DNA of 64,000 nt from the NCBI GenBank assembly GCA_002286855.1, contig NRSV01000048.1, positions 124,001-188,000 on the forward strand. Direction: 5' to 3'. This stretch comes from Bipolaris cookei. Lineage: Eukaryota > Ascomycota > Dothideomycetes > Pleosporales > Pleosporaceae. Both the position numbers and the translations under genes were made by a program. The notes under the pieces were generated by a model. The model was given only the letters and a program-made list of their open reading frames with translations. It ran no database searches and was not told where the DNA came from. Positions 1 to 11,103 of this stretch are shown in pieces. Positions within the stretch are counted from its first letter, which is position 1, and the number at the start of each line of letters is the position of its first letter.

Positions 1-1108
1 CTCAAGACTTTGTTTTTTACAGGCATGCGTCTTCGCAGCCAAAGACACTTGGGCGCGCCAGATGCCAGTGGAACAGCATAGCGGTTAGCGGGCAACAGCG
101 AAGCGCCCATTGTGAGCGCAGCATAAGACCGGCCTGCCGTGATGCAGAGTAGCTCGGCATGACATTGCAGAGCGGGCGTTTGCAATGCAACTCGACGGTT
201 ATGCTCACCACCTCATACAGCACTGGCACCCAACATGTTCCATAATGGCGTAATGACTCACGGCTGTGCACAAGCGCAATTCAATGCCCCCGCGTTTCCA
301 AGTGCCTTGTCTCCATTGCCGACTTGGGCGCAGTCTGCTGTGCCTAACAAACTTACTCGTCACATGAGTCACAAAGGGTCCCAGAAGGCGAAGCAGGAAG
401 GGCCCAACTGCAACGGCTCGATCCGTATGTCACGTTACACCGCGACATGAACGTGACGCGCATGCTTCACAGGCATTGCCCAACACGGCCTCGTGTCTGT
501 CATGATCGGACCCCACCCAGCCGATCATGTCTTCCTCCCGATGCGATCCTGGCCTTGGCGAAGCTCGTCACGTGGCCCTCGTGTCGTCGGTGTGTCGCTT
601 ACGGCCCTCACCCTCGCATTCGTGTGTATACATGGACCAAACAAACACCAAGCATAAGCCACATTAGGCTATACCCGAACAAGGTGCCGAATCAAAAGGC
701 TGCACACAGTATTGCCTTGCTGCCTGATTCCCACCTGCATCCAGCCGTGCCGCCGGTCGTCGCCATCGACGAGTAAAAACATCCATCTGCATGCTACACA
801 GCCCAACGCTAGCTGTCAAGGCTGCAGGGATGCCACTTGGCGACGGCAGTATTTAATCGTTGGCATCCCCGCCATCTCGGCCCTTACGCCTCACGACAAG
901 CGAGTTCGACAACCAAAGTGTGCTTTGTCTTCACCACCAGTGTGGATAAACACACTTAAGCTCTTCGAATCCTCACTCACTTTTCTCCCCGAAAGGTTTG
1001 CGAGTTCGAGAGTTTCCAGAGCTCCCAACTTTACATGAACGTTGCGTCACACTAACCTGTCCACTCTTTACGAGAAACACCCCCCTCGCTTCAGTCGCTC
1101 GCTTCATC
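1..1108. other. Upstream non-coding region
   Basis: I see no convincing gene. Open frames here are short, lack splice-consistent extensions and have no recognisable motif. The part nearest position 1109 is pyrimidine-rich and is probably the promoter and 5' leader of the BTB gene. A partial gene entering from the left edge cannot be excluded. Confidence 0.5.
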
Positions 1109-2058
1109 ATGTTCGGTAAGCGTTCTTTGGCCAGTTCAAAGGACAAGGACCGTTCAGGCAAGATCACCAAGCAGCCAAAGAGATCGTTTCGCGATGCCTC
1201 CAAGCAAAAGGCCATTGCCGAAAAGCTGGATGCACGCAAGGACAGCCCTATGATGGACGGAGGATCACCACAGTTGACCTCTGCCATTGTGACAGTCATC
1301 GTTGGTTCCGACCAACGACTGTTCGCGGCCCACGAAGACGTGCTATGTCATTCTCCGTACTTTGCTGAACTGCTGCGGAGTCAGTTCTTCGAGTCAACTA
1401 ACCGCCGCATCGATCTGCCCACGGAAGAGCCTGAAATTTTCAGTTGCATCCTCGAGTATTTGTACAAGGGAGACTACTACCCCCGTCTTGTCCACGACAA
1501 GCGGCGCCAGACCTGGATGCTCGAAGGTGCAATTGCATCACCCGACCCCAACAAAACCGGCGACCGCGCTGCCGCAGTCGAGCCAACCTTTTTTCACGCC
1601 GGCGTGGGAGACGTTCTTCTCCGTGACACTGCCGTGTACTGCGCTGCTGATCGCTACGGCCTCGAGGAGCTCAAGAAGCTCTCCCTGCGCAAGCAGGGCC
1701 TGCAGAGCGGGATCGAGGTCGGAACAATCCTGCGTAGTGCACGCTATGCTTACGAGAACACGCCGGACAGCGACTCGCGCCTGCGCGCTCATTACCTCGC
1801 TCTGATTATCCGCAGTCGGAAAACCTTCAAGCGTAGCGGAACCATGCAAATGGAGATGGAGATGGGAGGAAAGCTGTTCTTTGACTTGTTCGTGGCCATG
1901 TGCAATCACGTCGATGATCTTGTGGATGCGAGGTATGCCTTGCGCTTTTCCTCTTTGTCTTGATATATTTTCCAACCATCCGTACTCTGCTGTGATGTAA
2001 GCCTTTGCCACTAACACTTGCCAGCGCCTCCGCTCGCGGCACTCCCAGGACCATCTGA
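1109..2058 (+). CDS. BTB/POZ domain protein
   Basis: Two exons (1109-1932, 2025-2058) encode 285 aa. The intron has donor GTATGC and acceptor TTGCCAG with a CTAAC branch point, and joins in frame to a short tail ending GTPRTI. I chose ATG 1109 (MFGKRSLASSK) because the open frame upstream has no ATG. After a basic N-terminal 40 residues, a BTB fold runs from about 45 to 200: the hallmark strand-helix VIVGSDQRLFAAHEDVLCH, then SPYFAELLRSQFFES and the EEPEIFSCILEYLYKGDYYP block. A later YGLEELKKL segment matches the end of BTB domains. Such fungal proteins are usually presumed protein-interaction or Cullin-3 adaptor proteins. No second domain is seen, so the partner is unknown. The family call is secure and the function is not. 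Confidence 0.85.
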
Positions 2059-3002
2059 AGACTCGGTTGCACACTAGTCCTATCACTCGTCATTGTATAC
2101 AAATGCCCCGACAAAATACCACACAGCCACTCGCACACAACCCGGAGTATCACACCCAAGTTGAGCCAAGCCTTGATCTCCCCTCAACCTCAAATTGCCG
2201 ACAAGCGACCCAAAACCGTGAAAACCACCAAAAAAAAACATGGAACCGGAGTAACAACGGGGGTTGATTCCCTTTTCTCTTTTCCCTGCTTTTCGAATCG
2301 GCGCACTAGTGTTGTTGCATCTCTCTCCTCCTCTCACCTCTTTCTGCTACTTTTACCATCCTTAGCAGTGGTACTTTTGCTCCATCTTATCTCATCTCCC
2401 CGAAGATTTACAAAAAAGCGCCCCTTCAAGATTTTTCCCTCCCATCCGTTTTAGCGACATCATGGCAATTTCTTGTTTTGTTCGCTCTCCCTTTTTCCCC
2501 TCTTCTCCTCTTGCTTGCGCGGGGGGAGATAAGAGGAGTACAACTGACGAAACTGTGTTTCCTTTGTTTACGAAGGGGGATGGATGGAATGTTGTCCTTG
2601 GTCGTTTATTACACCCGCGGGGGGATTTTTTCTTAATGGAGAAGAGAAGATGCGTGGAAATCATTGTGTTTTCATCGCTTTCTTTCTTTCAAATATTTTC
2701 GGAATGCTTGGTTTAATTTATATATCTGCGATGGTTGGTTTGCGTGCATCGCGCTGGAGGACTTGGGCTTTTTTTCCCACCTGGTGGAGAGAAGGTTTTC
2801 GTTCGATGTGGTGTGCGGAAGTCGATTGAGACCGCTTGAATAGGATCAGACTCTGGAGGGATAGTTTTAGCGGTGGTAATAATGAGAAACCCCAGGCCGC
2901 CTCTATATTTTTGTGTTATTTTGCACTCATCTGCGTGTGATGTCGTGTGTCTTTTTCTACATCGACCTGATCTATATCTATTATCATAACAACCACTCCA
3001 CC
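2059..3002. other. Intergenic region between convergent genes
   Basis: This lies between the 3' ends of the BTB gene and the inositol monophosphatase gene. It has T- and C-rich tracts and an A-run near 2229-2238. No supported gene is seen; it presumably contains both 3' UTRs. Confidence 0.5.
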
Positions 3003-3971
3003 CTACAACCCAACCTCAAACGCCCCATCAACCAAACTCCAAAACTGCTCCACAATCTCCCTTTGCCCCTCTCCCCCTCTGACCGCCAAATACCTCTGCC
3101 CCTCGACCTTGGGTTCCCAATTCCCCGGGTTAGCATCCACCATGATCCCCCCGGCCTCCTTGAGAATGACCCATCCAGCACACACATCCCACGCCCAGCA
3201 CCCAGCCTCCCAGTACACATCAAGCCCCCCACTAGCCACACCACACAAATTTAAGGCCGCAGACCCAAACGACCGCAACCCATGCACCATCCCGCCACCC
3301 GCTTCCTTCGTCGCCGCCAACCGCCTAAACGTCTCACTCTTAACCCTAAAATCATTCCCACTTCGATCACTCCCCCACTCCACAGCAACAAGACACTTAT
3401 CTAATCCCCCCAGCTTCTGTGGCTGACCCCCCAACGGCAGTCTTGTCGTTTTATTCAAGTACGCCCCTTGCCCTTTTATCGCCGAATAAAGCGTTTGCGT
3501 GAAGGGATTATATACAACGCCGACGGTGGGCTCGCGGTTTACAGCCAGCCCAAGCGAGATGCAGACGTAGGGGTAGTGGTGCACGAAGTTTGTGGTGCCG
3601 TCGATGGGGTCGCAGATGAAGGTTGGGTTGGCGGTGAGAATGTCACCTGGTTTGTAGGTTTCTTCGCCCATGAAGGAGAAGGTGGGGTAGGCGGTTGTGA
3701 GGGAAGTCGAGATGAGGGATTCGACTGCGCGGTCTGTCTCGGTTACGAGGTCGACGGCTGGGGTTGAGTTAGTGTGAGGTCTTCTTTTTATTCAAAAGAT
3801 GTGATTTTTTTTTCTGGTGTGGATTTGCTGGAAGAGAAGAGTGGTTTGCGTACAATTCTTCTTTGAGCCAGACTCGGATGTTGTTGGTTTGGCTGCGACG
3901 ATGCGTTCGCCTGCTTCTTTGGCAATGGAGATCATGAAGTCGTGGATTTCATTGAGGTTGAGGTCTGCCAT
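3003..3971 (-). CDS. Inositol monophosphatase family protein
   Basis: Two exons (3971-3854, 3757-3003) give 290 aa; the 96-nt intron (3853-3758) splits the codon before VDLVTETD in phase. The family signatures are all present. They are the N-terminal KKNSVDLVTETDR (residues 37-49), the metal-ligand GEET at 70-73, motif 1 DPIDGTTNFVHHYP starting at residue 89, and motif 2 with WAWDVCAGWVILKEAGG near the C-terminus. These are the Mg2+/Li+-binding residues of the FIG superfamily, which dephosphorylates inositol monophosphates and, in some fungi, other sugar phosphates (QutG-type proteins of quinate clusters). No quinate genes are adjacent, so a general role in inositol recycling is the simpler reading. 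The length matches the family. It is convergent with the BTB gene. Confidence 0.95.
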
Positions 3972-4380
3972 TTTATCGAGCGCTACCGGGAGGTTGAGGG
4001 GGAAAGAAAGAAGAATTGAAGTTTGGGATTGAAGATGAGGTGGGAGCTTTGGTTAGAAGTGTCCAATGTTTCTTGTTCACCTACGTACAGCTACCCTTGT
4101 TACCCCTCGGCGGGGCACATGCAGGGTCCACTTACCGTACCACGTGGGGTAATAGCGATTGTCAACAGGCGTACTTGCGTCTGGAATTCATTGTTATATG
4201 ATTTCTACCCTAAGTAGATTCAGCGGAATCTTATCTTATCCAAACAAAAGAAATACTCGGGTATTTTCTTCTCATTCAAAGAGCGTTGCAGGACAGCTAA
4301 ATACTATACATGTCATTGAATTTAAAATAATCTGGAAGCTTTTCCTCCCACCACCAAGGTGTTAATTTTTCTGGAAACTC
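3972..4380. promoter_or_regulatory. Upstream region of the inositol monophosphatase gene
   Basis: About 400 bp separates the start of the phosphatase gene from the 3' end of the transporter gene. It should hold the phosphatase promoter and the transporter 3' UTR. No specific site is convincingly recognised. Confidence 0.4.
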
Positions 4381-6101
4381 TCAAGCCTTGGTCTCGACTG
4401 TATAGCCGCTGACCTTCTTTTCCTCCTGTTCCATCTCCTCAGCTATGACGTCAGCAGGTATACGGTCTGGTGTTTGGTTGACCAAGACGAGCATTGGACC
4501 AAACGCCAACACCATTAGGCCAAATGTAACGCAGAAACCAATCATTGGTGATGTTTTAATCTGCGTATTCATGCCATAAGATATAGCCTGACCAACAGCT
4601 TCGAGAGCGCGGAATGCAGCACCATTGCGAACGTTCGCTATATAAGGTCAGTTTAGAATATGCTAAAACATGCGTGAAATGGGGATAACAAACCTTGAGC
4701 ATCAGTCGCAAACGAAGAGAGCAGCCAGTACATGTAAGACTGTGATAGTGGGCCTGTAGTCTGAACGAAAAAGTATGGCAGGAAAGAACGCGCGTATCTC
4801 GATTCGTCCCAGTCAATCTTGCCAGGGTTATGGCTATTGAATCCTGCTTGAATAACGATTGACCAGATATAAACTCCGAGGTTTAGGAGAACGACAGTCA
4901 GAAGACCGATTTGAGCACGACGACGCTGGTTCACGCCCTTCATGTCGAGAATGAAACCCAGACCGAAGCACCCGACGATGCAGAAGAAAGGCGAAATGAG
5001 AGAAGAGAGAGCACGCGCACGGACGCTGAAGTAGGTCGCAAGATAGGTTGACCAGGTGCCACTGATTATTTGTTAGCAAGATTGTAGATTTACAAGAGAA
5101 GCTTCGCAACTAACCCGTAGAAAAATGACCAAATAGCCCAGAGCGCCGACAATAAGATGATTTTTGAAGTCATCGTGACCTTGATCTGCTTGATCTCCAT
5201 CTTGGTGCCTATCTTCTCAGAAACGAGGATTCGTGTCCCGTCTGAGCGGACTACTCTCTCAAGAGGCGAAATAAGGAAGGCGAATGGTAGTGCCATACAC
5301 TCGATGATAAGGAAGGCGATGTAGGTATCTGGTGTCACCCCTCCAACAACACCCTTTTCGTGATTCTTTGAGAGACTGAATGGTGCCAATATTAGCTTTA
5401 GTTTTTGAAGATTGGAACGGTGTTGCTTTACTTGATCGCTCCACCCACTAGTTGTCCCAGATTACGGGCAACAATCCAAAGAGCCAAGTATTTACCGCGA
5501 GATCCAGATGGAGCGAGCGACATGATCGTACCGGATTCGGCCACGTACCATGTTCCCGTACCTATGCCAGTGAAAAATCCACCTAGGATCAGGTACCATT
5601 GATTGCCAAACTTTGAGTTGCAGTAGTATGAAGAGCCTCGGATAGGGAATGAGCAAGCGCCGATGACGAGAGCCCATTTTGTGCCCAGTTTGTTCACAAT
5701 AGGACCTCCTAGGGCACAACAGAGTGCAAGCATAGTGTAGTTGACGGCGGTTGCAATGTTTGAGGTTTGAGGAGTAGCCAAACCACCTCCACCAAGGCCT
5801 GAATTTGTGTTAGTTATACCGTTAGATCGCATATTGACCGAGAGTGCTGACCAGCAATAGCATCAGCCATAGCGGGACCACAAAAGGCCTGGACACTTAA
5901 TAGAAGCATCTGCGTCAAGCTGTTCTGCCAAACTCTTTTCCATAGTGGTACGGTCCGTGCATATTCTTCTTGGTTGATCCTCTCATCTGCGACTTGATGC
6001 GAGGGTGGCGGAGCATTCCATGGGTCATTACCCTTGGTACGAAGGGCATCATCGTCACCGCCAGCGTGGGTGTTGGGAGGAGCAGCGTCAAACTTAGACA
6101 T
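4381..6101 (-). CDS. UNC93-like (DUF895) MFS membrane protein
   Basis: Five exons (6101-5852, 5798-5432, 5375-5115, 5061-4694, 4637-4381) with introns of 53-56 nt encode 500 aa in one continuous frame. ATG 6101 (MSKFDAAPP) is the first ATG of the frame. A hydrophilic N-terminus of about 60 residues is followed by many hydrophobic helices and Gly-rich loops, for example the ALCCALGGPIVNKLGTKWAL stretch and GGFFTGIGTGTWYVAESGT. This is the pattern of fungal UNC93-like proteins of the major facilitator superfamily. The C-terminus is cytosolic and charged (EEMEQEEKK). Substrates of fungal members are mostly unknown. It is transcribed divergently from the fructosyl-peptide oxidase gene, with about 990 bp between starts, so co-regulation and uptake of related compounds is a possible inference. 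Confidence 0.88.
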
Positions 6102-7092
6102 CTTGGGCGATTCCAGCAAAGAGCACCAAAGAGTATTGTAGGCAATGGAATACGGGGAGGTCGACCTCTGAACTGAGATGGTCTCAAAGAAGCCTCACGC
6201 GACCCTTTATATATACGATCTTCGTTCCGCAATGTCTGTCATGTTCGTCTATCATACTATCTGATATCCTAGCTTATCTGTGGATCCCGGGGCTAAATTA
6301 CCCCAACCCGGGGTAAAGCAAGTCGTTCTATCCAGCTGATAGGGACTGTGGAGTCCATGGTTTCGGTGACAAGCGGAATGCCGAGGGGAACAAACGTCTG
6401 GAAGATCAATCGAACTAGGCTCAATATGGTAGTGCGAACAGTCGGGAAAAGTGGAGACAAGAGCTAAGGCGGACAAGGCATGGTAAGGAGACGCTAGACA
6501 TGGTAGACAGGCCTTGCGAGGCTTGTTGTCGGGCCTTTGCGGTTGCAAAGCGAGTCGCGAGTCAGTTGTTACATCGCTCCGCGGGTGACCTGGTACCTCA
6601 ATAGGACAATGGCATTGTTGATATCAGGTCGGATCCAGTGTAGACCCAGAATTATGTTATCAGGGCGCGATATGGCAATAAAGGCAATGGCACATTGAGT
6701 GCTCCACCTTTGGAGACACGGGCTGGCCCCTCATTGAATGACCATGTGCTGACGTCTAATGATCTAGCCTTATTGGGAGATAATAACAGTCGGGATCACC
6801 AAGCGAGGGCCAAGCGCCATCTCCATTGCCGAATGTCGCCTCCAACCGACGGTACATCGAGTAGGAAGCCTCGATTACTTAACTGAAACTTTTCTGAGCT
6901 CCCAATTGAGCGGGGAGTATGCCTCGACATCGTATCATCGAGCTGGTGGCGTGTGCAGACTTCATTGATACTTAACCGGCAGGCGTTTGGGGCGTGACCC
7001 ATTGTGGATTGCCTCTAACCACGACTTGCCCCTCCGTCCAGAAAGACTTTCAGCTTCCCAGGAATACGACTATATCCAAGCATTGTTTCAAT
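6102..7092. promoter_or_regulatory. Divergent promoter region with GATA-type sites
   Basis: This region separates the UNC93-like gene and the oxidase gene. Sites fitting the fungal GATA-factor consensus HGATAR (AreA/NIT2 type) occur at 6272-6279 (minus strand), 6337-6342, 6657-6662 (minus strand) and 6778-6783. A paired CreA-type element lies at 6286-6316. Consensus matches are seen directly; nitrogen and carbon control is inference. No gene is supported inside the region. Confidence 0.4.
6286..6316. promoter_or_regulatory. Paired CCCGGGG element, CreA-type
   Basis: CCCGGGG occurs at 6286-6292 and again at 6307-6313. Each copy contains a SYGGRG match, the consensus of the carbon repressor CreA/CRE1. 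The second copy is also part of an inverted repeat TTACCCC/GGGGTAA (6298-6316). The sequence match is direct; regulator identity is inferred. Confidence 0.35.
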
Positions 7093-8574
7093 ATGGTACC
7101 TTCAAGAGCGAACACTTCTATTATCGTTGTCGGTGGTGGTGGCACTATTGGGTCCTCGACAGCTCTTCATCTTGTCCGTTCTGGCTATACACCAGCAAAT
7201 ATCACCGTCCTTGACACATATCCTATCCCATCATCACAGTCGGCTGGAAATGACTTGAACAAAATCATGGGCATTCGCCTACGGAACAAGGTCGATCTTC
7301 AGTTGAGTCTAGAAGCCCGTCAAATGTGGAGAGAAGATGAGTTATTCAAAGAGTACTTTCATAATACTGGACGGGTACGTACAGCTAGCGGGATGGCATT
7401 TTTGGAGCCGCAAAATGACAAAAGACACAGCTCGATTGTGCACATGGAGAAGAGGGGCTTGCAGATTTGAAACAAGCCTACCAAGCTCTCCTCGATGCCA
7501 ACGCTGGACTCGAGAAAACAACGGAATGGCTTGACTCTGAAGACGAAATCCTCAAGAAAATGCCGCTTTTAGATCGCGAGCAGATCAAGGGTTGGAAAGC
7601 AGTCTACAGCCAAGATGGCGGCTGGCTCGCTGCAGCAAAAGCCATCAACGCGATAGGCGAGTACCTACGCGACAGCGGAGTCAAATTTGGATCCGGTGGC
7701 GCTGGGTCGTTCAAGCAACCTCTTCTGGCTGAGGGAATATGCGTTGGCATCGAGACAGTAGATGGGACAAGGTACTATGCTGATAAAGTTGTACTTGCAG
7801 CTGGCGCCTGGAGTCCTGTATTGGTTGATCTAGAAGAGCAGTGTGTTTCAAAAGTAGGTTCAATCAAAGTGTCAGCTCACATTTAAATCTGACGTTATTA
7901 GGCTTGGGTATATGCCCACATACAACTCACACCCGAAGAAGCAGCAGAGTACAAAAACGCGCCTGTAGTATACAACGGTGATATCGGGTTTTTCTTCGAG
8001 CCCGATGAGCACGGTGTTATCAAAGTTTGTGATGAATTTCCAGGCTTCACGCGATTCAAGCAGCATCAGCCATATGGCGCTAAAGCACCAAAACGTATCT
8101 CTGTGCCCAGATCGGCAGCAAAACACCCGACTGACACTTACCCCGATGCTTCTGAAGTGAGCATCCGCAAGGCTATTGCGACCTTTCTGCCCAAGTTTAC
8201 CGAGAAGGAGCTATTTAATAGACATCTGTGCTGGTGCACGGATACGGCTGATGCCGCGCTATTGATGTGTGAACATCCCGAATGGAAAAACTTTGTGCTT
8301 GCTACTGGAGATAGTGGGTATGTATTCCACATATTTAGTGCTAGACGATGTGTACTGACCGAACCTCCTTAGTCATACTTTCAAGCTGTTGCCAAATATC
8401 GGCAAGCACGTCGTGGAGTTGCTTGAAGGTACACTAGCGGATGATTTAGCACATGCGTGGAGATGGCGGCCTGGTACTGGCGATGCGCTGAAGTCGAGAA
8501 GAGCAGCGCCTGCAAAAGATCTATCAGACATGCCTGGTTGGAAGCACGATGAGGTTGTCAAACCTAAGTTATAG
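7093..8574 (+). CDS. Fructosyl-peptide / fructosyl-amino-acid oxidase
   Basis: Four exons (7093-7374, 7431-7853, 7902-8317, 8373-8574) join in phase to 440 aa; introns are 56, 48 and 55 nt. The first splice restores the HNTGR-LDCAHGEEG junction expected for the family. The protein has an N-terminal FAD-binding motif VVGGGGTIGSSTALHL (about residues 10-26), then SAGNDLNKIMGIRLRNKVD, the segment KGWKAVYSQDGGWLAAAKAI, the WCTDTADAALL segment, and ATGDSGHTFKLLPNIGKHVV near the flavin site. These match amadoriases that oxidise fructosyl dipeptides and fructosyl amino acids (Eupenicillium/Coniochaeta type, about 437 aa) to glucosone, H2O2 and free amine. The last three residues, PKL, resemble a peroxisomal PTS1. 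It is divergent from the UNC93-like transporter gene. Confidence 0.96.
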
Positions 8575-9260
8575 TGGGTTGAGCATTTTTCGCTAAGAGT
8601 TATGGAGGCTCTTCATCTAGTGTGTTCAATATAGTAATTAGATCTAGACATTCATCATCATCCAACACAAGTAGATTTAAACTCTTAATCTTGCAAATTC
8701 TTTAGAATCTTGGTAAAAGAAGATACAAAGAAAAACCACTACGGTACCCCTCCGTGTCTTGAACAGCAAGAGCAAAGCGTACCTATCAGGTGAGCTGTGT
8801 AAGGTGTGCTTGCCGAATTAGCATGGCCTCCGTCTCTCAAGCCAAGCTTCCAGTGACGGTAATCATGATCTTCAAGAAACAGCAGCTGCCAAAGTCAGTT
8901 CGAATACATCGGTGAAGGCCAGCTTGGTAAGTTCGGGCAGTTGTACCTATGCTTAGAGATTGCCAGGAAAGCGTGATTCAACACAACCAGCACGAATTTT
9001 GATAAACCAGCTGCCTGTCTTTGGGCCCTTAAGTACCACCACTCATCGCCGTCTTCACTCTTCTTCTTACTTCATTGCATCGTTATCGTTATTCAACAAC
9101 CCACCACTTTTAACTTTTGTGTCAAGCCCATCATTAAAGGTACAAACACCAGCACTTCTCGTTACCGAATTCACGAACCTGTTACCCTCCGTCATCCAAG
9201 CAACCGCCCTCGGTGCAACCACTTCACCAACAGTTCGGCTAGAAATCCCTAGGAGCGACC
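8575..9260. other. Intergenic region and probable 5' leader
   Basis: No gene is supported. An open frame crosses 8960-9466 but has no ATG in its early part and no recognisable motif. The 3' part (9040-9260) is CA/CT-rich, like a leader of the small gene at 9261. Confidence 0.4.
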
Positions 9261-9695
9261 ATGGAGGGACGAGCACTAGAAATACAGCACAGTCCGGACG
9301 AACACCCCACACTCAACCGTTAGCAATTGTTGGTAATCATTTTTGGCGCCATTGGTATCCCCGTTGGCGTCATAGTGATCCAAGGGTACTATGCTTTTTG
9401 GGGATGGTGGTCTACTTCAGAGGAGGACACAAACGGAGCCGATGCACCAGCAGCAGAGACGCTTAGACTTGGTTCACTTGAAGTCGACGACACAGAACTG
9501 CGTACGGTCAACATAGATCGAGATGCGGCAGACCCGACAATGCCTGGTTCAGATTCAAGTCTACCAAGTCTAGCTCTACCCAGTTTGGAACACACCAGGG
9601 CAGGAAACTCGGAGAATCGGCAAAGCCGCAATGGACAGGGCGATCGATGTCGAGAGTTGCGAGAAGAAGCTGCCGCGATAATGGAGAGACTGTAA
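9261..9695 (+). CDS. Small hypothetical protein, intron or stop unresolved
   Basis: ATG 9261 has a near-ideal context (GCGACCATGG), but its frame meets TAG at 9321 after 20 codons. The same frame then stays open to 9695. Directly after the stop it encodes a clean hydrophobic helix, LLVIIFGAIGIPVGVIVIQG, followed by YYAFWGWW and an acidic/Ser-rich tail ending REEAAAIMERL. One in-frame solution is a 57-nt intron 9319-9375 (GTTAGC...CATAG), giving 125 aa but removing most of the helix. Alternatives are stop readthrough (TAG CAA TTG), a nonsense mutation, or an unseen upstream exon. The Trp/Tyr-rich helix plus cytosolic tail suggests a single-pass membrane protein. I do not recognise the family. 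Confidence 0.4.
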
Positions 9696-10114
9696 ACGCA
9701 GCCTTGGTCTCAATGGATATTGTTGATATTTGTTGTAGTTCTTAGAGGCTCAAGCAATGGAAATGAATCTTTTTTACTAATGACAAGAAACATGCCCTAG
9801 TAATCCATTACAGTAAGTATTAACGTCGAATCGATTCTCGACGTCTATTCTTGTAACTCTGCCTATGAATGTAGGGCGTAGTTGACGTAACAACAGCCAT
9901 GAATCTGCACGTCGAGTAAGTTGGGAACACGCTAGCGGGGCGAACCTCGGCATGTTGAGCAGTGAGGCCAGGGTTCGCGGTAGAACTACTCCGCATTTCA
10001 AGAACAGCATACTGCCATAAATGCTCACAATCCCTTATTTATTTCTAGCTCTGGACTTTTAAGTTTCGCTTGACTAAACTCTTGACTTGTACCATTACGT
10101 GTGTATAGCAAAAC
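9696..10114. other. Intergenic region
   Basis: This holds the 3' end of the small gene and the promoter of the dehydrogenase. A minus-strand open frame at 9777-10028 has no recognisable features. Nothing else is seen. Confidence 0.4.
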
Positions 10115-11103
10115 ATGTCGTCCTCGAAGCGCGTCGAGCAGATTGCTGGCCATCTCAACTACCCCAAGGGTATGTTGGCGGGCCAGACTGCCATTATTAC
10201 TGGCTCTGGACAGGGAATTGGAGCTGAGGCGGCGAAGCTGTTTGCGAAAGAGGGAGCAAAGGTCGTAGTTGCTGATGTAGACGGAAGTGAGTCAATGGAG
10301 CATATATCGAATATCTCGCGAGGCTGTTGCTGACATATACACAGAAAAGGCCGAAGCGGTAGCTGCTGAGATCAACTCTTCAGGCGGCAGCGCAATAGCA
10401 GTAGCAGGCGACGTGCTCGACGACGCCTACATCAAGACTCTGATTTCCAAGACGGCCGAGTTTGGCAGGGGCAAGATCCACATCATTGTCAACAATGCGG
10501 GCTACACATGGGACGGCGTCATCCACAAGATGACAGACAAGCAATGGCACACGATTGTCGACTTGCACGGGACGGCGCCGTTCAAGATTGTGCGCGCCGC
10601 AGCGCCGTATTTCCGGGTCAAGGACGGCGAGCCCAGGAACATTATCAACATCTCGAGCACGAGCGGCGTGAATGGAAATGCTGGACAAATCAACTATGCG
10701 CTGGCCAAGGCTGGTGTACAGGGCATGACCAAGACGATTGCCAAAGAGTATGTCCTCTGAAGTCCCCTCTCTCTGTCAACATTTATCCTAACGTATATCT
10801 AGGTGGGGCCCTCAGTTTGGGGTGCGGGCAAACACGGTCGCTTTCGGACACATCCAGACGCGGTTGACGGCAGCAAAGGAGGCGGGCGCATTTGTGACGA
10901 CGCCCGACGGCGAGAAGGTGGCACTCGGAATACCACAGGCGCAAAAGGGTGGCGTTGCTGAGGGCCAGCAGCACATGGACATTCCGCTGCGCAGGCCGGG
11001 GACGGCGACGGAGGCGGCGAGCGCGGTGCTGGCTGTTGCGAGCCCACTGTTTAGCTATGTCAACGGAGAGACGATCAAGGTCACGGGTGGGCGGAACATG
11101 TAG
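10115..11103 (+). CDS. Short-chain dehydrogenase/reductase (FabG-like)
   Basis: Three exons (10115-10286, 10345-10747, 10803-11103) encode 291 aa. The cofactor motif TGSGQGIG lies at residues 29-36. Strand two ends VVVADVDG; an Asp there usually favours NAD(H) over NADP(H). IVNNAG follows, then the catalytic triad Ser162 (NISSTSG), Tyr175 and Lys179 (NYALAKAG). The C-terminus has the usual VNGETIKVTGG ending. The order and spacing are those of classical SDRs close to 3-oxoacyl-ACP reductases, but the substrate cannot be read from sequence. An insertion around residues 210-240 (TPDGEKVALGIPQAQKGG) is longer than in plain FabG and may shape the substrate pocket. Proximity to the Amadori oxidase raises the untested idea of acting on its dicarbonyl product. 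Confidence 0.92.

Noticed and set aside
955..985. TTCGAATCC reminiscent of a tRNA B box
   Set aside because: The flanks do not form a T-arm and there is no A box or cloverleaf at a suitable distance.
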